Shown piece after piece: positions 44,476 to 52,859 of a stretch of 64,000 nt of DNA. The notes beneath the pieces were generated by a model. That model worked only from the letters and a program-made list of their open reading frames with translations, had not been told where the DNA came from and ran no database searches. The position numbers and the translations under genes are program-made. The stretch comes from IDS-8 sp035304345 (GTDB lineage Bacteria > Pseudomonadota > Gammaproteobacteria > Steroidobacterales > Woeseiaceae): assembly GCA_035304345.1 (NCBI GenBank), contig DATGQE010000052.1:12434-76433 (forward strand), given 5' to 3'. Position 1 is the stretch's first letter, and each line of letters opens with the position of its first letter.

Positions 44476-44865
44476 TCAGTCGTCCGCTTCGCGCCAGCCG
44501 TGACCGAGCGTTTCGATGTCCTTGAGCTCCCCGCCCTCGAACCGCAGCTTGCGCACGAGGCGCCGCGGCCCGAAGTTGTAGATGTATTCCGTGACCTGCA
44601 CGTGGTGGTAGAAGTTGCCGGGGCCGAAGCGCACGCCTTCGGCACCCTTGAGCCTCAGCATCTCGAACGGCGTGTACGCACGCACCACGAAACCGCGGTC
44701 GCGGACGGCCGTCGGCTCGCCGCAGTACGCGACGACCTCGACATCCAGCATGCCCTCCCGCACGACCTTGTCGCCGCAGCGCAGCGCGTGCGCCGGGGCG
44801 CTCAGGAGCAACGCGCCGAGCGCGAGGATTGCGGCGGTGATCGTGCTGCGCATGGTGGGGGTCAT
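44476..44865 (-). CDS. DUF2845 periplasmic protein
   Basis: A 129-residue exported protein with a signal peptide (MRSTITAAILALGALLLSAPAHA; cleavage before LRCGDK). The mature domain has the DUF2845 pattern: LRCGDKVVREGM, a second cysteine in VAYCGEPTAVRDR, and YIYNFGPRRLVRKLRFEGG. The function is unknown. The two conserved cysteines probably form a disulfide. The ATG may be that of residue 1 or residue 5 (MRSTI). It is divergent from gshA with a 147-bp shared upstream region. Confidence 0.85.
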   Translation of the reverse strand: MTPTMRSTITAAILALGALLLSAPAHALRCGDKVVREGMLDVEVVAYCGEPTAVRDRGFVVRAYTPFEMLRLKGAEGVRFGPGNFYHHVQVTEYIYNFGPRRLVRKLRFEGGELKDIETLGHGWREADD

Positions 44866-44941
44866 GGCGCTACCTCGAGTTCACATTGTAAGACACCGCG
44901 CTGAACGTTGCCTGAATCGCGGCCGGCGCCGGCGAATCGCG

Positions 44942-44971
44942 TTGTCAGTCCGTGTTACCGGTCGGTATAGT
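44942..44971 (+). promoter_or_regulatory. Promoter of gshA
   Basis: TTGTCA (44942-44947), an 18-bp spacer and TATAGT (44966-44971) lie 41 bp upstream of the gshA ATG. The 11-mer CGTTGTCAGTC that contains the -35 recurs at 44985-44995, 45 bp on. Confidence 0.6.
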
Positions 44972-45012
44972 GACGTACCGCGCCCGTTGTCAGTCGCTCG
45001 GCCGGCAGGAAC

Positions 45013-46602
45013 ATGAAGCAATCGTTGACAGGCCCAGGGACATTCGACGACAGGATCGGCGCGCTGGTCGGCGGAGGGATTGCGACCAATCTTGCCGGTG
45101 GACTGAAGGGAGTCGAGAAGGAAGCCCTGCGGGTGCGCCCGGACGGCTGGCTGTCGGACCGCCCGCATCCGCGCCTCCTCGGCTCCGCGCTCACCAACCG
45201 CTACATCACCACCGACTTTTCCGAAGCGTTGCTGGAATTCGTGACGCCCGCGTTCGCCCAAACCTGGGAAACGCTGGGATTCTTGTGCGACATCCACCGG
45301 TTCACCTGCGAGCGGCTGGACGACGAGCTGCTGTGGCCGGCGAGCATGCCCTGCCGCATTCCCGAGGACGACGCCATCCCGATCGCGCAGTACGGGACTT
45401 CCAACGTCGGGCTCATGAAGACGATCTACCGCCGGGGGCTGGCTCATCGCTACGGGCGCAGCATGCAGACCATAGCGGGCGTGCACTTCAACTATTCCGT
45501 GCCGGAGGCGTTCTGGCCGGCCTGGCAGGAGCTCGAGAAGGTGCGCGGCGATCTCGGCGCGTTCCGGTCCGCAGGTTACTTCGCGCTCGCGCGCAACTTC
45601 CGGCGCCTGGGATGGCTGGTGCTGTACCTGTTCGGCGCCTCGCCCGCCCTGTGCCGCTCGTTCGCACCGGCCGGCTCCGCGGGCCTCGAATCCTGGGACG
45701 AAACCACCCTGTACGCCCCGTACGCGACGTCGCTGCGAATGAGCGACCTCGGTTACAGCAATCGCACCCAGGCGAAGATCAACATCTCCCTCAACAGCCT
45801 CGACGAGTACGTGCGCGACCTCGTCGCCGCCATCACCACCCCGGAGCCCGCGTTCGTCCGGATCGGCGTCAAGGTGGACGGCGAATACCGGCAGCTCAGC
45901 GCGAATCGCCTGCAGATCGAGAACGAGTATTACAGCCCGATTCGCCCGAAGCGCACCGCCTACACCGGCGAGCGGCCCACCGCGGCGCTGCTGCGCGCGG
46001 GGGTGGAGTACGTCGAGATCCGCTCGCTCGACATCAGCGTCTTCGATCCCGCCGGCATCAACCAGAACACGATGCGGTTCATGGAGGCGTTCCTTCTCTA
46101 TTGCCTGCTGGAGGACAGCCCGCCGTTCGACGACCGCGGGCTGGACGAGGCCGCCTCGAACCAGTCGCGGGTGGCGCGGCGCGGGCGCGAGCCCGGTCTC
46201 GAGCTGGAGCGCGACGGCCGTGCGGTTCGCCTCGTGGACTGGGCCGGCGAGATCGTCGCGCGCGTGCGCGCCGTGGCGGAGCTCGTCGACAGCGCGACCG
46301 GCGGCAGCGATTACGTGCAGGCCGTCGAGCACCAGCAGCGGAAGATCGCGGATCCCGCCGCCACGCCGTCCGCGCGGCTGCTCGCCGCGCTCGAGGAGAG
46401 TGGCGGTGGCTTCTTCGACCTCGGGCTGGCCGCCGCCCGCAATCACCGGGACTATTTCCTGTCGCTCGCACCGATGAACCCCGAACGGCAGGCGCAGCTC
46501 GAGGAGGAGGCACGCGACTCCGTGCGCCGCCAGCGCGAGATCGAGGCCGCCGATCGCCTGAGCTTCGAGGAATACCTCGCGCGCTACTTCGCGGGCACCT
46601 GA
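45013..46602 (+). CDS. gshA: Glutamate-cysteine ligase
   Basis: First step of glutathione synthesis: ATP-dependent joining of glutamate and cysteine. The 529-residue protein is the type 1 (E. coli) family at normal length (518). The N-terminal GGLKGVEKEALRVRPDG, YITTDFSEALLEFVTP and the substrate-site region GVHFNYSVPE are recognisable, as are GYSNRTQAKINISLNSLDEY and YVEIRSLDISVFDP. The ATG follows CAGGAAC with a good promoter upstream. Two anchored hypothetical genes follow on the same strand. Confidence 0.95.
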   Translation: MKQSLTGPGTFDDRIGALVGGGIATNLAGGLKGVEKEALRVRPDGWLSDRPHPRLLGSALTNRYITTDFSEALLEFVTPAFAQTWETLGFLCDIHRFTCERLDDELLWPASMPCRIPEDDAIPIAQYGTSNVGLMKTIYRRGLAHRYGRSMQTIAGVHFNYSVPEAFWPAWQELEKVRGDLGAFRSAGYFALARNFRRLGWLVLYLFGASPALCRSFAPAGSAGLESWDETTLYAPYATSLRMSDLGYSNRTQAKINISLNSLDEYVRDLVAAITTPEPAFVRIGVKVDGEYRQLSANRLQIENEYYSPIRPKRTAYTGERPTAALLRAGVEYVEIRSLDISVFDPAGINQNTMRFMEAFLLYCLLEDSPPFDDRGLDEAASNQSRVARRGREPGLELERDGRAVRLVDWAGEIVARVRAVAELVDSATGGSDYVQAVEHQQRKIADPAATPSARLLAALEESGGGFFDLGLAAARNHRDYFLSLAPMNPERQAQLEEEARDSVRRQREIEAADRLSFEEYLARYFAGT

Positions 46603-46721
46603 CGCCCGCCGGCACCCGCCTGTGTGCGCTCCATCACAGTTCGCCGCTTCCGGCCTGAGCGCGCGGCCGCACCTGACTTATTCTTCCCGTCGCAGGCGCG
46701 TGCATCCGGCGGGACAGCGGA

Positions 46722-47279
46722 GTGGTCAAGAGCTTCTATTTCGGCATCGTGTTCGGTATCGCGGCGACGGTTGCCGCGCTGTGGTTCGTGCGCGTGGTCG
46801 ACCAGCATCGCGAGCCCTCGATCGTGACGGTCGAGCCGAACGGCGGCAATCGCGAGGTCTTCCACGTCAACCTCCCGGAAGACCGCATCCTGGCGCGCAG
46901 CCCGGATGGCGCGACGCTGCTGCCGGAATCCCTCGCTTGGCCCGCCGCGCCCGTCCTCGCCGGCGTGCAGGCCGAGCTGTACAAGCTGCGTGACGCGAAC
47001 GGCGTGGTGGTCGGCGTCGCGAGCCGCATCAGCGGGCCCGGCGACGCGACGGGGTCGGTGCTGGAGTGGGCGCTGCACCTTCCTGCTCGCGGCACCGTCT
47101 ACGCGACCCTGCGGCCGGGCTCGACGGCCGACGGCTACCGCGACGGTGCGTTGCGCGCCGGCACGCGCGAGTTCGCCCGCCTGCGCGGCACGGTGACCGA
47201 GCGCTTCGAGTCCGCCGGAGACGACGGCGGCCGCATCGAGCTCACCACGGCGCTGGTGGCGATGGGAGAGCCGGAATGA
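46722..47279 (+). CDS. Membrane-anchored hypothetical protein, copy 1
   Basis: A 185-residue protein with an N-terminal hydrophobic anchor (FYFGIVFGIAATVAALWFV) and an exported domain ending GRIELTTALVAMGEPE. It is homologous to the next gene: both share the anchor pattern, an LPxRGT(V/F) turn (LPARGTVYATL against LPGRGTFFVDQ) and a late G-x-F-A-x-L stretch. No known family is recognised. GTG start. The stop overlaps the next ATG as ATGA. It lies 119 bp after gshA and may be transcribed with it. Confidence 0.78.
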   Translation: MVKSFYFGIVFGIAATVAALWFVRVVDQHREPSIVTVEPNGGNREVFHVNLPEDRILARSPDGATLLPESLAWPAAPVLAGVQAELYKLRDANGVVVGVASRISGPGDATGSVLEWALHLPARGTVYATLRPGSTADGYRDGALRAGTREFARLRGTVTERFESAGDDGGRIELTTALVAMGEPE

Positions 47280-47971
47280 AGTACCTGTTCGGCTTCATCG
47301 TGGGCACACTGTTCGGCGCGGCGTTGTGCCTCGCCGGCCTCTATCACAACCCGTTCGCCGACGCCCGCGGCGCAGCGGCGATCGCGATTTCCGACCAGCT
47401 CCTCGGCGAGTTCAGCTTCCCTGCCGTCGCGGCCGAGTCGATCGCGTTCACGAACGACGGCGAGTCGACGCCGGCGCCGCATCCTGCCGGGATCGCGGAA
47501 CTGTGGGAGCCGGCGATCAGCCGCACGCGCGTGCTCGTGACGGTCATGACCGAGCGCGGCGAGCCCGCCGGCATCGGCGTCAAGTTCTCGTCGGATTCCG
47601 AAGCGACGCGGCTGCTCCGCTCGGAGGCTCTCGTCGACAGCGCGTGGCACGTGTACCTGCCGGGCCGCGGCACCTTCTTCGTGGACCAGACCGAGAACCT
47701 GTGGGGCTACCTGCGGGACGTCGTCATCCCGGCGCGCTGGAGCTCCGCCGACAGCTGGCGCGGCACGTGGTTCGGCATCGTGACCGCCGGCCCCAACGCG
47801 TTGCGCACCGCACGCCTCGTCGGCGGCAGCGGCCGGTTCGCGGACCTGGACGCCGAAGCCGTCGAAACCTGGAACGCGCGTGCCTACTCGACGCAGCAGG
47901 GACCGGTCGCGATGCAGGGCAGCCTCATGATCGCCCTGCCCGGACCCCCGCCGGTCGGACTCAGCCAGTAG
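47276..47971 (+). CDS. Membrane-anchored hypothetical protein, copy 2
   Basis: A 231-residue paralogue of the preceding gene: N-terminal anchor MKYLFGFIVGTLFGAALCLAG and an exported domain containing DSAWHVYLPGRGTFFVDQ, RGTWFGIVTAGPN and GRFADLDAEAVETWNARAYS. It is about 45 residues longer, mostly from an insert after the anchor. Translation is coupled to copy 1 by the ATGA overlap. Its 3' end overlaps the convergent FAD reductase gene by 11 bp. Function unknown; the pair probably acts together in the periplasm. Confidence 0.8.
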   Translation: MKYLFGFIVGTLFGAALCLAGLYHNPFADARGAAAIAISDQLLGEFSFPAVAAESIAFTNDGESTPAPHPAGIAELWEPAISRTRVLVTVMTERGEPAGIGVKFSSDSEATRLLRSEALVDSAWHVYLPGRGTFFVDQTENLWGYLRDVVIPARWSSADSWRGTWFGIVTAGPNALRTARLVGGSGRFADLDAEAVETWNARAYSTQQGPVAMQGSLMIALPGPPPVGLSQ

Positions 47972-49175
47972 CCTCGAGCGGCACCTCCGGATCCGCGAGG
48001 CGTGCGCGCTCCACCCGGCCGCCTGCGGCGATCACCTGGCGCGCGCGCAGGAAATCCTTCGGGTTGTTGACGGCATCGAGCGCGATCAGCTTCCCCTCCT
48101 GCAGGTACGCGCACGAGAAGGCACGCGTGCGCGGGTCGCCGCGCAGGACCGCCTCGTCGTAGCCCTGCGAAAGCCCGGCGATCTGCAGCTTGAGGTCGTA
48201 CTGGTCGGACCAGAACCACGGCACCTCCGCGTACCGGGCGTCCTCGCCGCAGATCACGGCCGCGGCCGTGCGCGCCTGCTCGAGCGCGTTCTGCACGCAC
48301 TCCAGCCGCACGCTGCGGCCGATCACCGGGTTGGGATGGAACGTGCAGTCGCCGACGGCGAAGACGTCCGGGTCGGACGTCCTGCAGCGCTCGTCCACCA
48401 CGATGCCGTCGTTGACCGCGAGCCCGGCGCCGCCGGCGAGCTCGGTGTTGGGGACGATGCCGACGCCGATCACGACGAGATCGGCCGGGATCTCCGTTCC
48501 GTCCGCGAGCAGCACCCCGCGCACGCGGCCATCCCCGACGAAGGCCTCGATGCCGGTGTCGAGCCGGATGTCGACGCCGTGCGCGCGATGCTCGGCGGCG
48601 TAGAAGTCGGAGACCGCCGGGCAGACCACGCGCTTCATCACCCGGTCGAGGAGCTCGACGACGGTGACCTCGAGGCCGAGCTTCGTCGCGACCGCGGCGA
48701 CCTCGAGGCCGATGTAGCCCGCGCCGACGATGACGAGGCGCCGGCCCCGGCCCATGTCGGCCTGGATCGCGCGCACGTCGGCGACGTTGCGCAGGTAGTG
48801 GATGCCTTCCAGCTCGACGCCGGGCAGGTCGATGCGCCGCACCCGCGAGCCCGTCGCCAGCACGAGGGTGTCGTAGCCGATGCGCTTGCCGTCGGCGGTC
48901 ACGAGCACCTTGCTTTCCCGGTCGAGGCGCTCGATGCGCGTGTCCGGCATCACCGTGATGCCGGGCTGCTCGTAGAACGAGGACGGCTTCACGTACAGGC
49001 GCTCGACCGGCAGCTCGCCGGCGAGGAATTTCTTCGACAGCGGCGGCCGCTGGTAGGGGAGCCAGGGCTCCTCGCCGACCAGCACGATCTCGCCGCGATG
49101 CTGCTTCTGGCGCAGGCTGGCGACGACCTGGCCGGCGGCGTGGCCGGCGCCTGCGATGACGACTCTGCTTGCCAT
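47961..49175 (-). CDS. FAD-dependent NAD(P)H:ferredoxin/rubredoxin reductase-like protein
   Basis: A 404-residue flavoprotein of the oxygenase-coupled ferredoxin reductase family (BphA4, rubredoxin reductase). FAD site VIAGAGHAAGQV near residue 6 (GxGxxA in place of GxGxxG), the conserved PYQRPPLSKKFL (about 40-51), NAD site VIVGAGYIGLEVA (about 147-159), the second FAD motif DVFAVGDCTFHP and a C-terminal reductase domain. It would pass electrons from NAD(P)H to a ferredoxin or rubredoxin. No oxygenase or ferredoxin gene is adjacent, so the partner is unknown. Confidence 0.9.
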   Translation of the reverse strand: MASRVVIAGAGHAAGQVVASLRQKQHRGEIVLVGEEPWLPYQRPPLSKKFLAGELPVERLYVKPSSFYEQPGITVMPDTRIERLDRESKVLVTADGKRIGYDTLVLATGSRVRRIDLPGVELEGIHYLRNVADVRAIQADMGRGRRLVIVGAGYIGLEVAAVATKLGLEVTVVELLDRVMKRVVCPAVSDFYAAEHRAHGVDIRLDTGIEAFVGDGRVRGVLLADGTEIPADLVVIGVGIVPNTELAGGAGLAVNDGIVVDERCRTSDPDVFAVGDCTFHPNPVIGRSVRLECVQNALEQARTAAAVICGEDARYAEVPWFWSDQYDLKLQIAGLSQGYDEAVLRGDPRTRAFSCAYLQEGKLIALDAVNNPKDFLRARQVIAAGGRVERARLADPEVPLEATG

Positions 49176-49298
49176 GGAACGAATTTGGACGACTCACGAC
49201 AATGATGCCGTTCCCGGCGCCACCGGCGCCAGTCGGAGCGCCTGCGGTTCCAGCATGTGGAGCGCGGCTCGGCTAACATTCGGCGCAGGAGGAGGCGC

Positions 49299-50276
49299 AT
49301 GCAGGTCAAAGCGATACGTTTTCACGAGCACGGCGGACCCGAGGTGCTTCGCCTGGAGACCGTGGATCTGCCGGAAGCCGGGCCGGGGGAGGCGCGGGTG
49401 CGCCATACCGCGATCGGCGTCAATTTCATCGATACCTATCATCGCAGCGGGCTGTACCCGCTCGAGCTGCCGTCCGGACTGGGCAGCGAGGCGGCCGGCG
49501 TGGTCGAGGCGGTCGGCCCCGGCGTGACCGAGGTCGCGCCCGGCGATCGCGTCGTCTACACGGGACGGCCCCCCGACGCCTATTCCGAGGCGCGCGTGTT
49601 CCCGGCCGAGCGGCTGGTCCCGATCCCGGACGGTGTCAGCGACGAGCAGGCCGCCGCCGTGCTGCTCAAGGGACTGACGGCGTGGTACCTGCTGCGGCGC
49701 AGCTACCCGGTGAAGGAGGGCGACCCGGTCGTCATCTACGCCGCGGCGGGCGGCGTCGGCTCGCTCGCGAGCCGCTGGGCGCACCTGCTCGGCGCGCACG
49801 TGATCGGCATCGTCGGCACGGAGGAGAAGGCGAAGCTCGCCCGCGAGCACGGCTGCCGCGACGTGATCCTGATGACCGAACCCGATCCCGCGGCGCGCGT
49901 GCGCGAGCTCACCGGCGGGAAGGGCGTCGCCGCCGTGTACGATTCCGTCGGGCGCGACACGTTCTTCCAGTCGTTGGACATGCTGCGACCCCACGGGGTG
50001 ATGGTCAGCTTCGGCAACTCGTCCGGGCCGGTCGAGCCGTTCGCGCCGGCCGAGCTCGCGAAGCGCCATTCGCTGTACGTGACGCGGCCCGTGCTGTTCG
50101 ATTTCATCGACACGCGCGAGCGGCTGCTCAACGCCGCCGGCGAGCTCTTCCAACTCGTCGGCGACGGCCGCCTGCCGGTCGCCATCAACCAGCGCTACGC
50201 GCTCGCGGACGCCGCCCAGGCGCACCGCGACCTCGAAGCGCGCAGGACGACCGGCTCGTCGATCCTCGTCCCGTAA
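49299..50276 (+). CDS. qor: NADPH:quinone oxidoreductase (zeta-crystallin type)
   Basis: A 325-residue medium-chain reductase without the structural or catalytic zinc cysteines. VNFIDTYHRSGLYP (about residues 41-54) is the Qor signature, and the NADPH site is IYAAAGGVGSLASRWAHLLG (about 148-167). Reduces quinones or short enones using NADPH; probably detoxification. AGGAGGAGG directly before the ATG at 49299 is a very strong ribosome site. Divergent from the FAD reductase gene. Confidence 0.93.
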   Translation: MQVKAIRFHEHGGPEVLRLETVDLPEAGPGEARVRHTAIGVNFIDTYHRSGLYPLELPSGLGSEAAGVVEAVGPGVTEVAPGDRVVYTGRPPDAYSEARVFPAERLVPIPDGVSDEQAAAVLLKGLTAWYLLRRSYPVKEGDPVVIYAAAGGVGSLASRWAHLLGAHVIGIVGTEEKAKLAREHGCRDVILMTEPDPAARVRELTGGKGVAAVYDSVGRDTFFQSLDMLRPHGVMVSFGNSSGPVEPFAPAELAKRHSLYVTRPVLFDFIDTRERLLNAAGELFQLVGDGRLPVAINQRYALADAAQAHRDLEARRTTGSSILVP

Positions 50277-50288
50277 GGAGCGTGCGCG

Positions 50289-52655
50289 CTACGGGGCGGG
50301 GACCAGGGGCCAGACCCTGGGCATCAGGAAGTAGGCGGTGATGAACACGACCACCATGAGCGGCAGGCCGACCTTCGTGTAGTCGAAGAAGCGGTAACCG
50401 CCCGGACCCATGACCAGCGTATTGGCGGGATGCGAGATGGGGCTCGCGAAGCTCGCGCCGGCCGCGATGGCTACCGCCATCATCGCGGACTGGGGCGCGA
50501 CCCCCATGTCGGCCATCGCCGAGAGCACGAGCGGCGCCATGAGGACCGCTAGCGCCGCGGACGGGATGACCACCGTGAACAGCGTCGTGAGCAGGTAGAA
50601 GCCGATCACGACCGCCCACGGGCCGGAGTCGCCGAGCGCGTCGACGAGCTGGCCGGAGAGCCAGGCCGCGGTGCCGGTCTGCTGCATCGCCGTGCCGAGC
50701 GGGAGCATGCCGGCGATGAGGAAGATCGCGCGCCAGTCGATGGCGCGGTACGCGCGCTCCATGGTGAGGCAGCCGGTCAGCACCATGATGCTGCCGCCGA
50801 CGACGGCCGCCACGGCCGGGGTCGCGTAGCCGGCCATCACGGACGCGACGACGCCGATCATGATGGCGGCGGCGAGCGGCGCACGGCGGGTGTCCGGCGG
50901 CTCCTGGCCGAGCGGCGTGAGGATCAGGAAATCGGGATCGCGGGCGAGGAGCTGCAGCCGGTCGCGCGGCCCGAGCAGCAGCAGGGCATCACCCACCTGC
51001 AGGCGCTCCTCGGCCAGGTTGCTCTCGAGCGTCTCCCCTTCGCGCCAGATGCCGGCGAGCTCGATGCCGTAGCGCTCGCGGAAGTTGAGCTCGCCCACCG
51101 TCCTGCCCGCCAAGCGGCTGCGCGGGTCCAGGGTGGCGTCCATGAGGGTCAGGCGCTCCGAGTCGAAAGCGCCGAGATTGCGCGACACCTGGGTCTCGAT
51201 CTCGAGCTCCTGCAGGCCGCGCAGCACGTCCAGGTCCTCGTGCTGACCCTCGATGAGCAGCAGGTCGCCGCCGAGCAGCACCTCGTCGCTCTTGGGCATC
51301 ACGTTCAGCTTGCCGTCACGGAAGATCGCGATCACGCGGAAATCGAACACGTCGGCCAGCCGGCTCTTCGCCAGCGTCACCTCGGCGAGGTCGCTGTATT
51401 TCGGCAGCCGGACGACGAACATGCGCTCGTCGCGCTTGTACTCCGCGCTGAGATCGTTCTCGTCCTTCAGCACCACCTGGCTGAAATCCGAGAACTTGTG
51501 CAGCTCCTCCAGGGTGGCTTTCTCGCCCTGCACGAGTATGCGGTCGCCGGCCCGGAGCGGGACGAACGCGAGGTTGGTGAAGCGGTAGTGATCGCGGCGC
51601 CAGATGCCGGCGACGCTGACGTTGAAGCGGTTGCGGAAGCCGGCTTCGCGGATCAGCTCGCCGACCAGCGGCGAGCCCTCGGCGAGCGTCACCTCCGCGT
51701 AGCCGACGCGGGAGGCCACCATCGACTTGAGCACCGGCGCTTCCCGCTCGATCACGAGGTCGCTCCAGCGCTGCAGCTCGCGGAACTGGTCGAGGCGCCC
51801 CTGCACCAGCAGGCTGTCGCCCGCGCGCAGGACGGTCTGCCGGGAGGGCAGGGTTTCGCTGCGCCCGAAACGGATCAGCGCCAGGATGATCAGGCCGGTG
51901 GCCGCGCCGATGCGGCTCTGGGCCAGCGTCTTGCCGACGAGCACCGAGTCGACCGGCACCCGCAGCATGAACGTCTGCTCCGCCAGCTTGTAGCGGGAGC
52001 GCAGGCTGCGCTGGCTGCGGTAGCGGCCGCGCTCGACGCGCGTGTGCCGGGGCAGCATCAACCGGCCGACGAGCGCCATGAACAGCACGCCGGTGATCAC
52101 GATGCCGCCGCCGACGGGGATGAAATCGAACACGGAGAACGGCTCGTACCCAGCAGTCCGCAGCGCTTCGGACACGATCAGGTTGTGCGACGTGCCGAAC
52201 AGGGTGGTCTGCCCGCCGAGCAGCGTGCCGAAAACCAGCGGGATCAGGAGCCGCGACGGCGAGACCCGCGCGCGCCGCGACACGTCCATGACGACCGGCA
52301 GCATCAGCGCCGCGACGCCGATGTTGTTCATGAACATCGAAAGGAACGCCGCGGTGAGCATGATGACCACGACGATCGGCGTTTCGCGCCTGCCGGCGAT
52401 GCGCAGCACCTGCCGGCCGATGATGTTGGCGATGCCGGTTCGCGCCAGGCCTTCGCTCAGGATGAACATCGCCCAGATCGTGATCACGGCGCCGTTGCTG
52501 AAGCCGGCGAAGGCTTCTTCCGGTGTCACGAGCCCCGTGATCGCGAGCGTGCCGAGCACGAGGAGGGCGACCAGGTCCATGCGGATCAGGCCGCTGATGA
52601 AAAGAACCAGCGCGGTGCCCAGGATGGCCAGAACCAGTGCGATCTCGAGGGTCAT
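50289..52655 (-). CDS. SLC13/DASS-family transporter with TrkA-C (RCK_C) domains
   Basis: A 788-residue inner-membrane carrier: transmembrane halves at about 1-200 and 590-788 enclose a large cytosolic insert with about four RCK_C domains (e.g. VDSVLVGKTLAQSRI, GYAEVTLAEGSPLVGELI, YSDLAEVTLAKSRLADV, LAGRTVGELNFRERYGI). Conserved substrate-loop motifs FMNNIGVAALMLPV and FGTSHNLIVSE, plus ASPISHPANTLVMGPGGY in the second half, mark the divalent anion:sodium symporter family. Such insert-bearing members are linked to sulfate or other anion uptake, but the substrate is not certain. The start at MTLEIALVLAILGTALVLF fits the family; no good ribosome site is visible. Confidence 0.88.
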   Translation of the reverse strand: MTLEIALVLAILGTALVLFISGLIRMDLVALLVLGTLAITGLVTPEEAFAGFSNGAVITIWAMFILSEGLARTGIANIIGRQVLRIAGRRETPIVVVIMLTAAFLSMFMNNIGVAALMLPVVMDVSRRARVSPSRLLIPLVFGTLLGGQTTLFGTSHNLIVSEALRTAGYEPFSVFDFIPVGGGIVITGVLFMALVGRLMLPRHTRVERGRYRSQRSLRSRYKLAEQTFMLRVPVDSVLVGKTLAQSRIGAATGLIILALIRFGRSETLPSRQTVLRAGDSLLVQGRLDQFRELQRWSDLVIEREAPVLKSMVASRVGYAEVTLAEGSPLVGELIREAGFRNRFNVSVAGIWRRDHYRFTNLAFVPLRAGDRILVQGEKATLEELHKFSDFSQVVLKDENDLSAEYKRDERMFVVRLPKYSDLAEVTLAKSRLADVFDFRVIAIFRDGKLNVMPKSDEVLLGGDLLLIEGQHEDLDVLRGLQELEIETQVSRNLGAFDSERLTLMDATLDPRSRLAGRTVGELNFRERYGIELAGIWREGETLESNLAEERLQVGDALLLLGPRDRLQLLARDPDFLILTPLGQEPPDTRRAPLAAAIMIGVVASVMAGYATPAVAAVVGGSIMVLTGCLTMERAYRAIDWRAIFLIAGMLPLGTAMQQTGTAAWLSGQLVDALGDSGPWAVVIGFYLLTTLFTVVIPSAALAVLMAPLVLSAMADMGVAPQSAMMAVAIAAGASFASPISHPANTLVMGPGGYRFFDYTKVGLPLMVVVFITAYFLMPRVWPLVPAP

Positions 52656-52817
52656 CGAAAGGGAGGCGAGATTCGTGTTTCCAGGTTCGGCACTTGCGGG
52701 CAGCTCACGGGGACCGCGCATTGTAACCGTTGCCGCGGCCTTCTTGCGGCGATCGCGCGCAGCGCTCACGGATGTCGCCGGCAGCGGACAGCCCCCGGCT
52801 TGCCACCGCGCCGGCCA

Positions 52818-52833
52818 CTGTATACAAATACAG
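52818..52833. promoter_or_regulatory. LexA (SOS) box upstream of the helicase gene
   Basis: CTGTATACAAATACAG fits the Escherichia-type SOS box CTGT-N8-ACAG exactly, with an AT-rich core. It lies 27 bp before the helicase ATG, where it would cover the promoter or leader, as at E. coli uvrD. Confidence 0.75.
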
Positions 52834-52859
52834 GCCGTCGCAAAACGGAACGACGCGCC

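Noticed and set aside
51240..52859. Long upstream extension of the helicase frame
   Set aside because: It is antisense to the SLC13-type transporter and crosses the LexA box; the helicase family starts at the ATG at 52860.
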